NCBI GenBank assembly: GCA_963921825.1
Contig: OY997594.1
Span: 31,726,956 to 31,790,955, forward strand
Length of the DNA stretch: 64,000 nucleotides
Origin: Erodium maritimum
Taxonomy: Eukaryota > Streptophyta > Magnoliopsida > Geraniales > Geraniaceae
Direction of reading: 5' to 3'
Below are positions 43,384-55,207 of this stretch, in pieces (position 1 is the first letter of the stretch; the number at the start of each line of letters is the position of its first letter). Made by a program: the position numbers and the translations under genes. Below the pieces are notes generated by a model. The model saw nothing but the letters and a program-made list of their open reading frames with translations, was not told the DNA's origin and ran no database searches.

Positions 43384-46329
43384 TGTCACGCCCCAAATCC
43401 GATTTTGACCGGGCTCGAGACGTGAACTAAAATAATAATAATTTTAATCGAAAATAAATCCAACTAGTCTCAAACTCATACTTTTAAAACTTTTAACAAC
43501 AACACGAGTCACATCTCAGTAAAACCAACCGTAACACAGTTCAAATTAAAACGGTACGTCTCTAGACTAACTAGCCTAGGACCCTCGCAAGCTCCCAAGC
43601 ATCGAGCATCGAGCATCCAGCTAGTACACTTCCCGCTTATAACCTGAAAAACAACAAGGTAAGAGGTGAGCTTTCGCTCAGTAGGAAAAGTAGTTAAGGT
43701 TGTAAGCAAGCGCACGCCACCACGGGTAACCGTCCAATTAGGGCATACTAGTACAACACACAACTAATTTCCAACGGAACTCGTAACCACAATCCTCGAC
43801 TCAAGACCGAACCACGCTCACAACCACAATCACCCAAACAATACAAACAACAACCAGCACACCAATTAACAAGTCATCAACGTAAAGTAAACTGTAAAAG
43901 TACAACACGTCCCGTACCGCAGTCCCCTACTCGGTCGGCTGTCTATAGCCCGACACCCTCATATCGTATTGGAACATCATCGGCCTAGATATCTTCCCGT
44001 CAAACAACCGAGGCCAATCTCAAATAGTCGTACCAGAATCTCCATCGGCCTAGACCTCTTTCCCGGAACTCCTTCGGGCAAAGGATAGGTAAAACAACTT
44101 TCCCGGAACTCCTTCGGGCAAAGTACAGAACACGTAACCGTCGGCCTAGACGTCCTACATCGGATTACCCCCTCGATGCAGGCTATCGTACCGGAACCAC
44201 TACCTGGGGGACCGCGTATACATGGGACCACACCGTCGGCCTAGGTAGTACCCTACACCGGCGTACCCCCTCGGTCATAGGTACCATACCGGAAGCAACT
44301 CCTCGGAACACACAACAAGATAATATCACAATTACCATAATTAAACACGGCTTACCAAACCCAACAAAAGTACCACAACACGTCACGTCGGTCTATCACT
44401 CACCCGACCATATCACATCCAAGGGTTCACATCAACAAAAGCACGGCACACTCGCCCATACATAGCAACAACATGCTTAGCGAATAAATTAAATCTTGTC
44501 TATTAACCCTAACAACCCCGACCCACACGACAGGCATCTCAAACAATAACAGGCAATTCCAAAACAACACACAACCTACGGCTCGACATGGCCGATCTAC
44601 CAGCACGACAATTCCCAAGTATCGAAAACAGATAAAGCAGTTAACTAGTGAATCCCGTCCTACATGTTACTATGACTCGTCCGGTTATTATCTGATATAA
44701 ACGTTCTTTCCAGTTTTATTAATTCCTAATATGCATACTAGTAACTTTCCGCAATTAAACCGGTATCCGCTACTTCCCTACCTTAAGACGATACCACAAC
44801 AGCGTCTCCTAGCTGTTGACGACCGGGCCAACACCGTCTTCTAGGGCGAAGTCCGCGTCTGGGTTTAACTCTGGTCTTCTCTTCGCTCGAAGACGGACTC
44901 TACTTAACACAGAAAGTTACAACTAACACCGGTTTCACAAAAGGGTTTTAAAGGTTACGACGGTTTCGATTCAAGTTCAAAAGTTGTCTTTTAGACTCGA
45001 GCGGGCTAAAAGCGGAATTATGACGAATCGGGTTCGAGCACCCACGCACCGAACTCAGAACCCGGTGCACGTTTTCCGAGGTACGGATCCCGATACACGG
45101 ATCCCGAGATACGAGTTTCGAGCACGATTCCCGAGGAACGGGTTTCGCGGCACAGTTCCCGAGGCACCGTTTCAGCATTCCACTTTGATCCCGTTCAAGG
45201 TCCGATAAACAGTTTAGTTTAGTCGTTCAGGTTTCAAATCCGTTCCACAGTCCCAAAAAGGTCTTAAGTCGATTCTGATTTTTATTAAAAACCTTTTTCC
45301 ATTCAAGACCCTTTTTTACTTAAAACTGAATTTTCGTTTTACAGATCTTTTCTTTTCAATTTCTTTGATTTTGAATCCACCCAAAGCAGATCCAAAGTGG
45401 TTTCAGTTCAGCACTGCACAGATCCGAAAATAGAACGGGACATAAAAGAAATAAAAGGGAGAGGAGAGTCGGGTTTTTAGATCCGGTCGACCACCGGTAA
45501 GGGTGTCGCCGGCGACCAACCCTAACGGTGAGATTCTCACCGTAGGAAACAAAAAGGAGCGGCGGCGGCGGTTACGGGTGTGGGTTTGCGGAGCACGACG
45601 GTGCCTCCGTCTCAGATCTACACGAGACCGGTTAGGTCTCGGATCTGTGTGCGTGTCGGCGAGCTCGCCTCAGGATGCCCTCGGCGATGGCGAGGGTCTC
45701 GCATGAACGGGGAGGAGGAGAGGGCGAGGGAGCCCGGTCTGAGATCTGAGAGGGAGCTCGAGTTTGAGACGGCCGGCGACTGGCTTTGGTTGAACGGAGA
45801 CGGGGAGAGAGAAGGGCTCGGCTCGGGTCGAGAACTGCGAGGGGGAGAGAAGGAGGACGTGGTCGGTGACCTGTTCAGTCAGGACGGAGAAGAGGGCGCT
45901 CGAGGAAAGAGAGAGAGGGTCGGGATATCTGAGAGGAGAGGGTGGACGGCGCGAAGTTCGTGAAGGAGAGGAAATTCTGAAGCTGAACCCTAGTTTTGGG
46001 GTAATTAAAGCGTGGGCCAGAAGCGTAAACGGGCTTCTGACAACGAACGGGCCTCGCGGCCCAAGAGGAGAGCTGAGCGGGCTTGGTCTTCACGGCCCAA
46101 GCGAAATGAGAAAGAGGGCTGGCCTGGCTCGGCCCGGATCTGCTGGTCGGTCTGGTTCAGCCCGGTTCAATCCTCTCTTCTTCTTCTTTTTTTTCTTTTC
46201 TTTTTCTTGTTTATTTACTTATTTTTATTTTTAAAAAAACGAAATAAGAATTAAATCGAATTTCAACCTCGACGTTCCGATCGAACACTTTTAAAAATTA
46301 ATTTTTTTTAAACCGAGGCGATCTTTACA
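43384..46329 (-). mobile_element. 5' LTR of D (2,946 bp)
   Basis: TGTAAAGATCGCC at 46329 to GGGGCGTGACA at 43384. It holds the full minisatellite (43975-44290, with CGGCCTAGA and CTTTCCCGGAACTCCTTCGG units), the hairpin TGAGCTTTCGCTCA near 43667, and donor- and acceptor-like sites. The U3 (45500-46329) is GA-rich in window orientation and lacks the TTGAC pair, as does LTR A. Overlapping frames at 45503-46254 are compositional and mirrored in the 3' LTR. Confidence 0.9.
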
Positions 46330-46334
46330 CTCAT

Positions 46335-47615
46335 ACAAATATGAGAGATATCGTTTGGGCCCCTTGATAAGTGAGACTGCAAGAAAAAGCATGGTCATGC
46401 GAATTGATAAACAGTTATCACTGGCAATCTACTTAAGATCAAGAAACAGCGATCGAGTAAAATAAGGATGACGGCCCTATGCCTTATTCGATCGAGATAT
46501 CGTTGACAAAAGGGTTGGCATATTAGCGGGTAAAGGTTAAGTCGGATTACTGATCATCATAAATGTTTGGGTAGTCATAATGTCTTGCTAGAGGCCAAGT
46601 ATGACATGTGGACGAAACGAGGATTTCAGGCCCACTGCCAACACGTGTTATGAGCCTACAGGGTCGCACACAACAACGAGCCCAAAATAGAATTGGACCC
46701 TCAAGTGTATAAAATAATATATTATATTCGATATAATATTTATTTATTCATTAAACTTGTTTTTTGAATTGCTAATATAATAAATATTATGTTGGGCAAT
46801 TAAAATGCAAAATGGCTCTTGAATTTTCGAAATTCAAAGAGGGTATTTTTGCATGAACATTACTCCTAAAATAAGACACTTGTCATAAAAGAAAGTCCAA
46901 GAGTTGGACTTGCTTGAAATGACATAATGTAGTCATGCAAAGCCTTAGAGGCCACTTGTCAAATTTTGAAGTCCAAGTGTTGGGTTTTTCCAAATAAATT
47001 AATGTGGTCTTGTTGGGAGATATAAGCATGCAAGATAGAGAAGGAAAATCATATTTTTCATTGTGTTGAGAATGGTTCTCAAAGGGTAGAGAGAGAAACG
47101 AGTTAGAGAGAAAGAGAGGAAGAAGTGTTCTTCCTTTGTGCTAGCACACAAGCGATTTGGGATATATTGCTGGTGTGGATACCGGTAGAGGACGGATCCT
47201 TTTGGAAACGTCTCAACTCACACTCAATCCACCAAATCAATTTGTTTTGGGTGTTCTTGGTTTGCAAGAAGAAGAGAAAAATATGCCCAGATTTTTCTGC
47301 CTAGTTTCTGTCCGACCAGCCGCTGGAAAGAGCTCGATCGGAGGTCCATCCGAGGTCCGATCTTGCTTATTTTTGGAGTGAACTTTCTACACATATTGGT
47401 CTTCAGTCTGACCGGAGGGATTTGGATTCAACGGTTCGTTGCTGAGATATATGAGCTGCAAGTTGGTCCCTGTCTCGAACCAAGCTGAAAAATTGAAAGA
47501 GGTAATCTCTCCTTTAATTTTTGTTTGTCAGTTTACTCGGAATTACATGGATCCTGAGGCTATTCTAGTGAAAATTTTTATTTTCCGCTGCGTTTTGCTC
47601 CCTAGAATTCCAACA
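46335..47615 (+). mobile_element. 5' LTR of copia C, second part
   Basis: Continues the LTR after element D to TTCCAACA. It contains 353 bp (about 47008-47360, between two TCTTG words) missing from the 3' LTR. A TATA-like TGTATAAAATAA lies at about 46706. Confidence 0.9.
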
Positions 47616-47616
47616 G

Positions 47617-47629
47617 TGGTATTAGAGCC
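47617..47629 (+). promoter_or_regulatory. Primer-binding site of copia C (initiator tRNA-Met)
   Basis: TGGTATTAGAGCC, one C-to-T change from the initiator-Met complement, 1 nt after the LTR end. Confidence 0.88.
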
Positions 47630-48900
47630 TCTTGTAATTTGTTTAAACCGATAATGCATGCTTGGCTGTTGTATGAGCTTTCGTGTTTAAGAGGTTTTGG
47701 TTGTTACATGTTGATGCATGTTTGATTGTAGGCCGAATTTGCATGATTTAGGCATGTTGGATAATAGGATTATACAACATGTGTTATAGTTGTGAACCAT
47801 GATTATGCAAATTAGTTTTTCTAATGGGGTGCACAGTTATGAAGCGTGAAAATAATCTGTTGTGAACGGATAATTGATTTCATAATGTGATTATGGAATG
47901 CTGAAGGTGCTAGTAGCACGCATGCATAAGTACTAGTAGCATTCTTGAGTATTTTGCAAGTGCTAGTAATATGCATGCATAAGTGCTAGTATCATCCTAG
48001 TTCAAGTGATGATAACATCCTTTTTGGGGCACTAATACTTTGTAATACTATGTTATGAACATATGGTTTAATTCACAATATGATTGTGGTTTGTTAATGG
48101 AATTGTGGTTATTCGAGTTGTTTTAAAACAAGTTTGAATATCATAAAATCCAATGGATGGATTAATTCCGATGAGGTTTTTCCTTGGGAATTCAAATGCC
48201 TTAGTGAAAAATTCTCTGAACCCCTTCACCCCATTAGAGGCGCTACAATTATTGTTGAGTAAATCGTTTACTCAGATGTGTGTTAATTTGTTGCTTATGA
48301 TATGTTGTTATTGTATGTGTGTTGCTTAATGCATGGTGCATAGCATAGCCCATCCCGACCAATTTTTCTTGCTTTAATTTTATTTGGCTTTGTAATCTAA
48401 ATACGGCATGCGCGTCGTTATTTTTGTTGTAATAAGTAGATTAGTCATTGTTACCTTTCTTTGTAACGAGAGAAGCCCAAGACGGTGTTTTTCAAGAGAA
48501 GCAATTTTTGAAGGAAGGTCAAAAAGGAAAGTGGGAGGTAGAACTCAAAGACGGAGGTTCAAGATGAAGAGTTCTCTTGAAGGCTTGTTTTTGTTTCATC
48601 CCTAGGATTGACCTTTGGTCTTCATATGGGCTTATGAAGACCAACTTAGTAATTAGCTATGCTATGACACGTTTACTTTTATGCTTATGCATGGTATTGC
48701 ATGACTTATTTATTGTTAAAGTGCTTAGACCGTTCGTATGTGATACAACGGACCTTTTGTACACGATACAATAAGGAAAAATCAACCCTGAACTAAATAT
48801 TAAGTCGGTGAGATGCCTTCCATATTGGTCCACCTGTCGAACCTTAGACCTATGTGTAGGTTACGCCAAAGTGTGGTGCACATAGTCCTCTAAGCTAGAT
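47630..48900 (+). other. Leader of copia C
   Basis: Non-coding; includes tandem words such as GTGCTAGTA...GCATGCATAAGT at 47908-47990. Frames at 48408-48774 are not recognised. The leader resumes after the inserted LTR, at about 51569. Confidence 0.6.
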
Positions 48901-51568
48901 TGTAAGAACCACTCCCGGTCAACGCTAGTCAAATCGGCGAAAAACAGGAAAATTTAAAAAATTTGGACAGACACCTAAATGAACCCAAATTTGACCCCGA
49001 GGGTCATATCGGACTTGAGTTGACCCCGATATCGACCAAAGTGAGTTCAGGGGGACTCAGGACAACTTTCTGACCAATTTGGGAAAGGTTGACTTTTTGC
49101 TGGAAAAGTCAACCGAACGACGTTTTGGTCCATTCGACACCCCTTTTGGATCCAAAAAGCTTAGTCGTCGTCACAGCGGTCTTAGTTGAGCCGTTTCCTT
49201 GTAGCTCGTGAAGTTTCGTAATTTATTGGAAAAAGTGCCCGTTCGGGGCCCGAGACGGCCGAGTTTCGCGAATCTGACTGAAAAATATATAGGAGATATT
49301 TTTCCAAAAGGTGTGGGACCCACTTGCCACATGTCACCAATGTGGTGGTGTTAGATTTATTGGACAAAACAAAAGATGGAAAGGTGGTGTTAGTTTTGTA
49401 ATTATGATAAAGTTGTGTGTTTTGAAAAAAATACAAAGATGGGAGATTGAGGGGGTTCGGCCACTCTGTGAAAAAAAGGAGAGGTTTTTAGAGAGAGAAA
49501 AGGCAAGGGAAGAAGGAAAGAAAAAGAGAAGAGGTTTGGGGAATTTGTGACGTTTCCCGTTCATCAAGCCGTTGGATCGTCTCAACGATAGAAGATTCAA
49601 GCTCACACCGTCATTCTCTACGGTGAGCATCTAACCAATTTTCATTTTGTTAAGTTTAAAAGTTAGGGTTTGGTTTGAAATGGGTTGAATGTGGATGATT
49701 TGAGGTGTGGGGTTCGTTGGAGGTGTTTTGGAGCGAAGAGATGAACGTTTTCCGGTGACCGGAGGCTCGGGGGAGCTCTGGCCACCGTGTATAGTGGCTG
49801 GCCGGAGTTAGGACCAGCCACCACTTTGGTGGACGGCCCCAAACCGGCCCTAGCCACCCATGACCAAAGGGGGTCGGGTGGGGCCCACATGCTCGGGTGT
49901 TCGGGTTTCGTGTTCGGGTGGTTTAGAACGTTCCCCAAGTGATTAATCCACACCGGATCAAAATTTGGAATTAAATTGTGAAAGTTGTAATTGACGGGTT
50001 TAGAAATTTTAAACGCGAATTAAATTACTCGGAAGTCGGAATTTGATTCCGTCGAGTGCCTAGGAACCCTTGAATTATTCTAAGACCGTAGAAACGAAAA
50101 CGGGAATTTTCGGAGCCCCGGAAGGACGTTTTCAAAACCCGGGCAGATTCGCCATGTCGGGTGAATCGGGATTTTCCGGGTCCATTATCGACAATGTCGA
50201 GTAATTGGGAAGTTTGGGAGTGATCGACATTGTCGGGGTTACTTTTGGGCGTCAAGTTATTTAAAATTCAGTTTATGCCTGCAAGCTTAAAAGTATTTAA
50301 AATTGTGTTCTTATTAGATCGTGCCGCAGACAGAGGAAAGGGAAAGCTAGGCGAGTGATCGGGATCACGCCGGAGCTTGATTGTGAGCTTTTAGAGAAAG
50401 CATACGAGGTAGGGAAAAGTAGCAGGATCTCGGGCCTGACTAGGGAAAGTTAACAGTAGAAATGCATGTGACACTGGGGTGTCGTGGGTTAAGTAAGTTT
50501 ATCGAATATTAGAAAGGCAGGCGACACCGGGTGGTGTCGTATGATACAGGAACGTATCGAACAATAGAAATGCATGTGACACTTAGTAGTGTCGTAGGAG
50601 CAGTGAACTTTCGATATTAGAACTACTGGAGGCATTTGGTTATACCTGGAGGTTGATTGTGAGCCTGTTGATATTAGAACTGCTGGAGGCATTGGTTATG
50701 CCCGGAGGTTGATTGTGTAGTTGTGTCTTGGGTGGCCATGAGAGCCCGTACTATACTGTTTGTGTCTTGGGTGACCATGAGAGCCCTTACTTTACTGTTG
50801 TGTCTTGGGTGGCCATGAGAGCCCGTGTTTTACTGTTGGTGTCTTGGGTGGCCATGAGAGCCCGTGTTTTACTGTTGGTGTCTTGGGTGGCCATGAGTGC
50901 CCGTGGGGTTGTTGAGCCCGTGAGTTATTGTCGGTGTGTCTTGGGTGGCCACTGGCCATGAGTGCCCGTGGGGTTGTTGAGCCCGTGAGTTACTGTTGGT
51001 GTGTCTTGGGAGGCCGTGAGTGCCCGTGGGGTTGTTGAGCCCGTGAGTTACTGTTGGTGTGTCTTGGGAGGCCATGAGTGCCCGTGGGGTTGTTGAGCCC
51101 GTGAGTTACTGTTGGTGTGTCTTGGGAGGCCATGAGTGCCCGTGGGGTTGTTGAGCACGTGAGTTACTGTTGGTGTGTCTTGGGTGGCCATGAGTGCCTG
51201 TGAAGTGTTAGACCGGTCTTGTTGCTGTTTGTTGAACTTTGCTTGTGATTGTGATTGTGGTTACCTGAGGTTGGGGGCCCGCTTCATAATAACGGGGGTC
51301 CTGTGATCGCACGCGTCTGCATGTTCAGACGGGGTAGGGGGCCCGCCCGTGAGGAAAGGGGTCCTGGCCGCGCGTGCGTGGGTGGTGACAGGTTGACAGC
51401 CTGATCCGACTTTGTGTCGGGAAAAGTGCAACAGGTCGACCGCCTGGCCTTACAGGGATCGACAAAGGGGCGACAGGTCGACCGCCTGGCCTGACAGAGA
51501 TCGGTAACGGGCGTGAGGGGGTTACTGAGCAGCTGGAGTGCGATCCTTTGTGATCTTGTTTGGTGTGC
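48901..51568 (+). mobile_element. Truncated gypsy LTR (family of 57314-60721) inside copia C
   Basis: Starts TGTAAGAACCACTCCC (48901) with an inverted TTGAC pair at 49088-49113. It matches the solo LTR 57314-60721 in inverse orientation throughout (for example CCTGAGGTTGGGGGCCCGC at 51267 with 58220). The match ends at TGATCTTGTTTGGTGTGC (51568), where about 500 bp including hairpin, acceptor and LTR end are missing. The sequence then continues as copia leader. Donor-like GAG|GTAGGGA lies at 50409. Confidence 0.85.
50700..51230 (+). repeat. 58-bp minisatellite (GTGTCTTGGG units)
   Basis: GTGTCTTGGGAGGCCATGAG recurs at 51001, 51059, 51117 and 51175 (58-bp period), with shorter, older units from 50720. 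The counterpart array in the solo LTR is at 58320-58730 (57-bp period). Long repetitive frames on both strands here are not genes. Confidence 0.88.
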
Positions 51569-51758
51569 AAGAGTTGCATAGTGATGCAATTGGTAAAGAG
51601 TTACCTACCTAATTAATTCTACTTGGGGCGATTAAGCCAAATCTTACTCCAAGTGGAATTCAATATGGATCTTGGCTTTTAATGTATCTTGAAGATACAA
51701 CCAAGGGTTGATTGTTATATCCGTATTAATGACTTTGCATATCTATCTGTTATAGATC

Positions 51759-52822
51759 ATGTCTTCAAACAATTCACATAGTTTATCGTTACGATCGATC
51801 CTTGAGATGGATAAGCTCAATGGGACAAATTTTCTGGATTGGGCCAGAAGCCTGAGAATTGTTCTCAGGCATGAAAGAAGAGAGTATATTATGGATGAGC
51901 CAGTTCCTTAAGAACCACCTTTAAATGCTTCGAAATCCATAAGAGATGGTTGGACCATGATTTACAACGACTCGATATATGTCGCTAGTATAATGCTTGG
52001 TTGCATGGAGGATGATCTCCAGAAGCAATTGATGGAGGAGAGTGCGTATGACATGATGGATCAACTCAAGGAAATGTTCCAAGAGAAAGCCAGGGTTGAA
52101 AGGTTCAATGTTGTCAAGAAGCTCATGTCATGCAAGATGCACACCGGGAAGAATGTAGGCCCTCATGTTCTCGAGATAAAGGGTTATCTAGAGCATCTTG
52201 AAAAGCTCGGTTTCAAGTTAGAACCGGAGTTGGCTACAGATATTCTCCTCCAGTCACTTCCTGATGAATTTCATGGTTTCATTATGAACTTCTATATGCA
52301 TAACATGGTCAAGACCATCTCAGAGTTGCATGGGATGCTTCAAACTACTGAGAAGAACATTCAAGGTAATACCAAGGATGTTCTAATGGTTAAGAAAAGA
52401 AATGAGTACAAAAGGAATGGGTTAAGAAAAGGAAAGGGTCATGTGGCTTCCATGGGTTTAAGGCCCATGTCAAAGCCAAGGCCCGAGTACACTCAATTTT
52501 CAGCCCCAAAAGACTCGGTTTGCCATTATTGCAATGAGGTTGGTCACTGGAAGAGGAACTGCCAGAAATATAAAGATGATCTAAAGAAGTACAAGGGTAG
52601 TGTACCCACCTCTTTAGGTATTGATGTTATAGAGATCAATGCATTTACTTTTGGTTCTTGGGTATTGGATATTGGATCCGAATCCCATATTTGTATAAAT
52701 GTGCACAGACTCAAAAGTAGGAGGGCATTGAAGGAAGGCGTGGTGGACCTACGAGTTGGGGATGACCATGGAGTCATTGCCTTAGCTGTGAGGACATACG
52801 AGTTGGCCTCTCCCTGTAGGGC
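51759..52822 (+). pseudogene. Gag-protease of copia C
   Basis: ATG at 51759 starts MSSNNSHSLSLRSIL with the copia gag core FLDWARSLRIVLRHERREY. A TAA at 51909-51911 stops it after 50 codons, then the frame stays open to 53000. The gag domain (QKQLMEESAYDMMDQLKEMF, ARVERFNVVKKL, PDEFHGFIMNFYMHNM) is followed by a CCHC knuckle CHYCNEVGHWKRNC (52521-52562). The protease site is WVLDIGSESHIC (52659 on), with I and S at normally variable spots; the catalytic D is present. A frameshift near 52810-52823 moves the reading to the next frame. Confidence 0.88.
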
Positions 52823-53870
52823 TTGTTTTTCATTTTTAACAATGTTATCATGTACCTACATTTTTGTAGGAGTATCGTCTCCATTTCGTGTTTGGACAAA
52901 GAAGACTATACATTTGCTATTGAGAATAGTAAGTTTAGTCTTTCTCATGATAACGTTCATCATTCAAATGCTTCTCGAGGTAGAGGTCTTTATGTTTTGA
53001 ACATAAAAGACTCTAATGAGAAGTCCTTCTATAACATTGATACAAGAGGGTTTAAGTCTGATAAGACAAACCCTATGTTCCTCTAGCATTTTCGCTTGAT
53101 TCATGTAAATAAGAAACGCATATCAAAACTCCAATTCCATGGACTTTTGGATTCTTTTAAGAATCATTTGAAACGTGCGGATCTTATTTAATGGGCATGA
53201 TGACAAAGACACCTTTTTCTGAAACGGTGAGAGAGCTAGTGGCCTATTGGGGATTATACATTCGGATGTATGTTGTCAAATAAGTACAACTGCTAGAGGA
53301 GGATTTGGGTACTTCATAACAAATCTGAATTTTGAAAGGTTCAAAATTTTCAAGAATGAAGTACAAAATCGACTTGGCCAAAAATATTGAGGCACTACGA
53401 TATGATCGAAGTGTTGAATATTTGAGCCAAGAATTCGTAGATCATCTGAAATATTGTGAGATCATTTCTCAACTAACTCCCCAAGAACACCACTATGGAA
53501 TGGTGTGTCTGAACGGAGGAATTGAACCCTATTGGATATGGTTCGGTCTATGATGAGTAACACTGATCTTCGAATCTTATTTTGGGGATATACTCTGGAA
53601 ACTACTACATTCGTCTTGAACAAAGTACCACCTAAGGCAGTAGATAAGACACCATATGAGATATGGACATGATAGGTTCCTAATTTGTCTTTTCTAAAGA
53701 TATGGGAATGTGTAACTTATGTGAAACGTCTAATGACGAATAAATTAGTAAAGGATATTACTTCTACAACGCTACGGAGAACAAAGTGTTTGTTTCTCGG
53801 GATGGAGTTTTTTGGAAAGAGATTTTATTTCCAAAGGAAACAGTGGGAGGGCTGTTGAACTTAAAGAAGT
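52823..53870 (+). pseudogene. Integrase region of copia C
   Basis: The pre-integrase part (IVSISCLDKEDYTFAIENS, RGLYVLNIKD, NKKRISKLQFHGLLDSF) runs to about 53180. The core is damaged: the second catalytic region survives as VEYLSQEFVDHLKYCEI near 53430 and the third (normally NGVSER-like) is altered to NGGIEPYWIW. The C-terminal part shows KVPPKAVDKTPYEIW, LSFLKIWECVTYVKRLMTNK and NKVFVSRDGVFW. Multiple frameshifts and stops. Confidence 0.78.
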
Positions 53871-53979
53871 TACAGACCCACAAAGTAGCGTTTTGCCTAG
53901 AATGGTTACTCAAGTACATGAACGAGAGATGTAGTACCTGAGGTTGTACCACAAGTACAAAGGAGGTCTGATAGGACAC

Positions 53980-55190
53980 GTCAAGCCCCTATCAGATATG
54001 GGTTTCTCACTTCATAGATTAATGACGTGATGTCTGTGGATCAAGTTGAACCCACATCCTATCAAGAGACCATTGACAAGCTGCAGAGATCCATTCATGA
54101 ATTAAAGCAGACTCGTCAAAGTTGGAATCTTGGTTTTGATGAATAAGTCAAAGGGTTTGACTTCATCCAGAACAAAGATGGGCTTTGTGTGTACAAGAAG
54201 GTTAGTGGGAGCGCGATCATATTCTTAGTGTTGTATGTAGATGACGTATTGGTCATTGAAAATGACATTCCTATCTTGCAAGATGTTAAGGCATGGTTAG
54301 GGCAATGTTTTTCAATGAAGGACCTAGGCGAAGCTGCCTATGTATTAGGTATCAAAATGTATGGAGATAGATCTAGAAAGCTTATGGGCCTAAGTCGAGC
54401 ACTTACATTGACAAGGTGTTGTCAAGGTTTAGTATGCAAGACTCTAAAAAGAGGGTTTTTGCCAATGTCCCATGTCATTAATCTCAGCAAGACTCAATGT
54501 CTTATGACACTTGATGAGCGAGACCGCATGAGTAAAATCCCATATGCGTCTGATATTGGATTTATCATATATGCGATGTTGTGTACTAAACTCAATGTAT
54601 CGTATGCATTAATCGCAACGAGTAGATACTAGGCAAGTCCATGTGAAGGTCACTGGACGACAGTTAAAGGATCCTTAAGTAGTTGAGAAGGACTAAGGAT
54701 GCCTTTATGCTGTATGGCGGTCAGAAAAGTGAACTAGATGTAAAGAGTTACATAGATGCTAGCTTCCAGACCGACATAGATGATTTGAAATCATAGTCTA
54801 GTTATGTGTTTTGTTTGAATGAAGGTGATTTCAGCTTAAGAAGCTCGGAGCTGAACATTGTTACTACAATAGAAGACGAGTAGTTAGCTGCATCCGATGC
54901 AGCTAGAGAAACTGTTTGGATCCGGCTTGGGAATCATCCCTAGTATATCAAATCCGGTAAACATGTATTGTGATAACTGTGGGGCGATAGCACATGCCAA
55001 GGAGCCTAGATCGCATCAGAAATCCAAACACATCCTAGGTCGTTACCGACTCATTCTGAGAGAGGAAACGCTAAGATATGCAAAGTACCTACAAATGATA
55101 ATGTGGCTGATCCTATAACCAAGGTGCTTCCACACCTTGGACATCAGTGTCATGTTAGGTCAATGGGCATTACTTGTAATGTCGATTCAA
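53980..55190 (+). pseudogene. RT-RNase H of copia C (RT N-terminus deleted)
   Basis: From the pre-RT linker (DQVEPTSYQETID) the sequence jumps to the end of the finger/palm block (LKQTRQSWNLGFDE), so about the first third of RT is missing. The active site YVDDVL is at 54234-54251, then DVKAWLGQCFSMKDLGEAAY. RNase H begins near 54660 and ends with NMYCDNCGAIAHAKEPRSHQ KSKHI at 54960-55035. Several shifts and stops. Confidence 0.85.
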
Positions 55191-55196
55191 CCTAGT

Positions 55197-55207
55197 GCAA
55201 GTGGGAG
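55197..55207 (+). promoter_or_regulatory. Polypurine tract of copia C
   Basis: GCAAGTGGGAG immediately before the 3' LTR start TGTTGG. Confidence 0.85.

Larger units (their letters stand above)
37195..46329 (-). mobile_element. Non-autonomous gypsy element D (9.1 kb), TSD CTCAT
   Basis: A complete minus-strand LTR element with 5-bp duplications CTCAT (37190-37194, 46330-46334), inserted in the 5' LTR of copia C. 5' LTR 46329-43384, primer site, leader, a 1.83-kb internal region with a gag-like remnant only, polypurine tract, 3' LTR 41552-37195 enlarged by a foreign insertion. No protease, RT, RNase H or integrase. The first ~190 bp of the two LTRs differ at 6 positions by hand count (about 3%), so it is relatively young. 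Confidence 0.92.

Noticed and set aside
48901..51568. Complete solo LTR
   Set aside because: The match to the sister LTR stops about 500 bp before the LTR end and no GTGACA terminus or right duplication is present.
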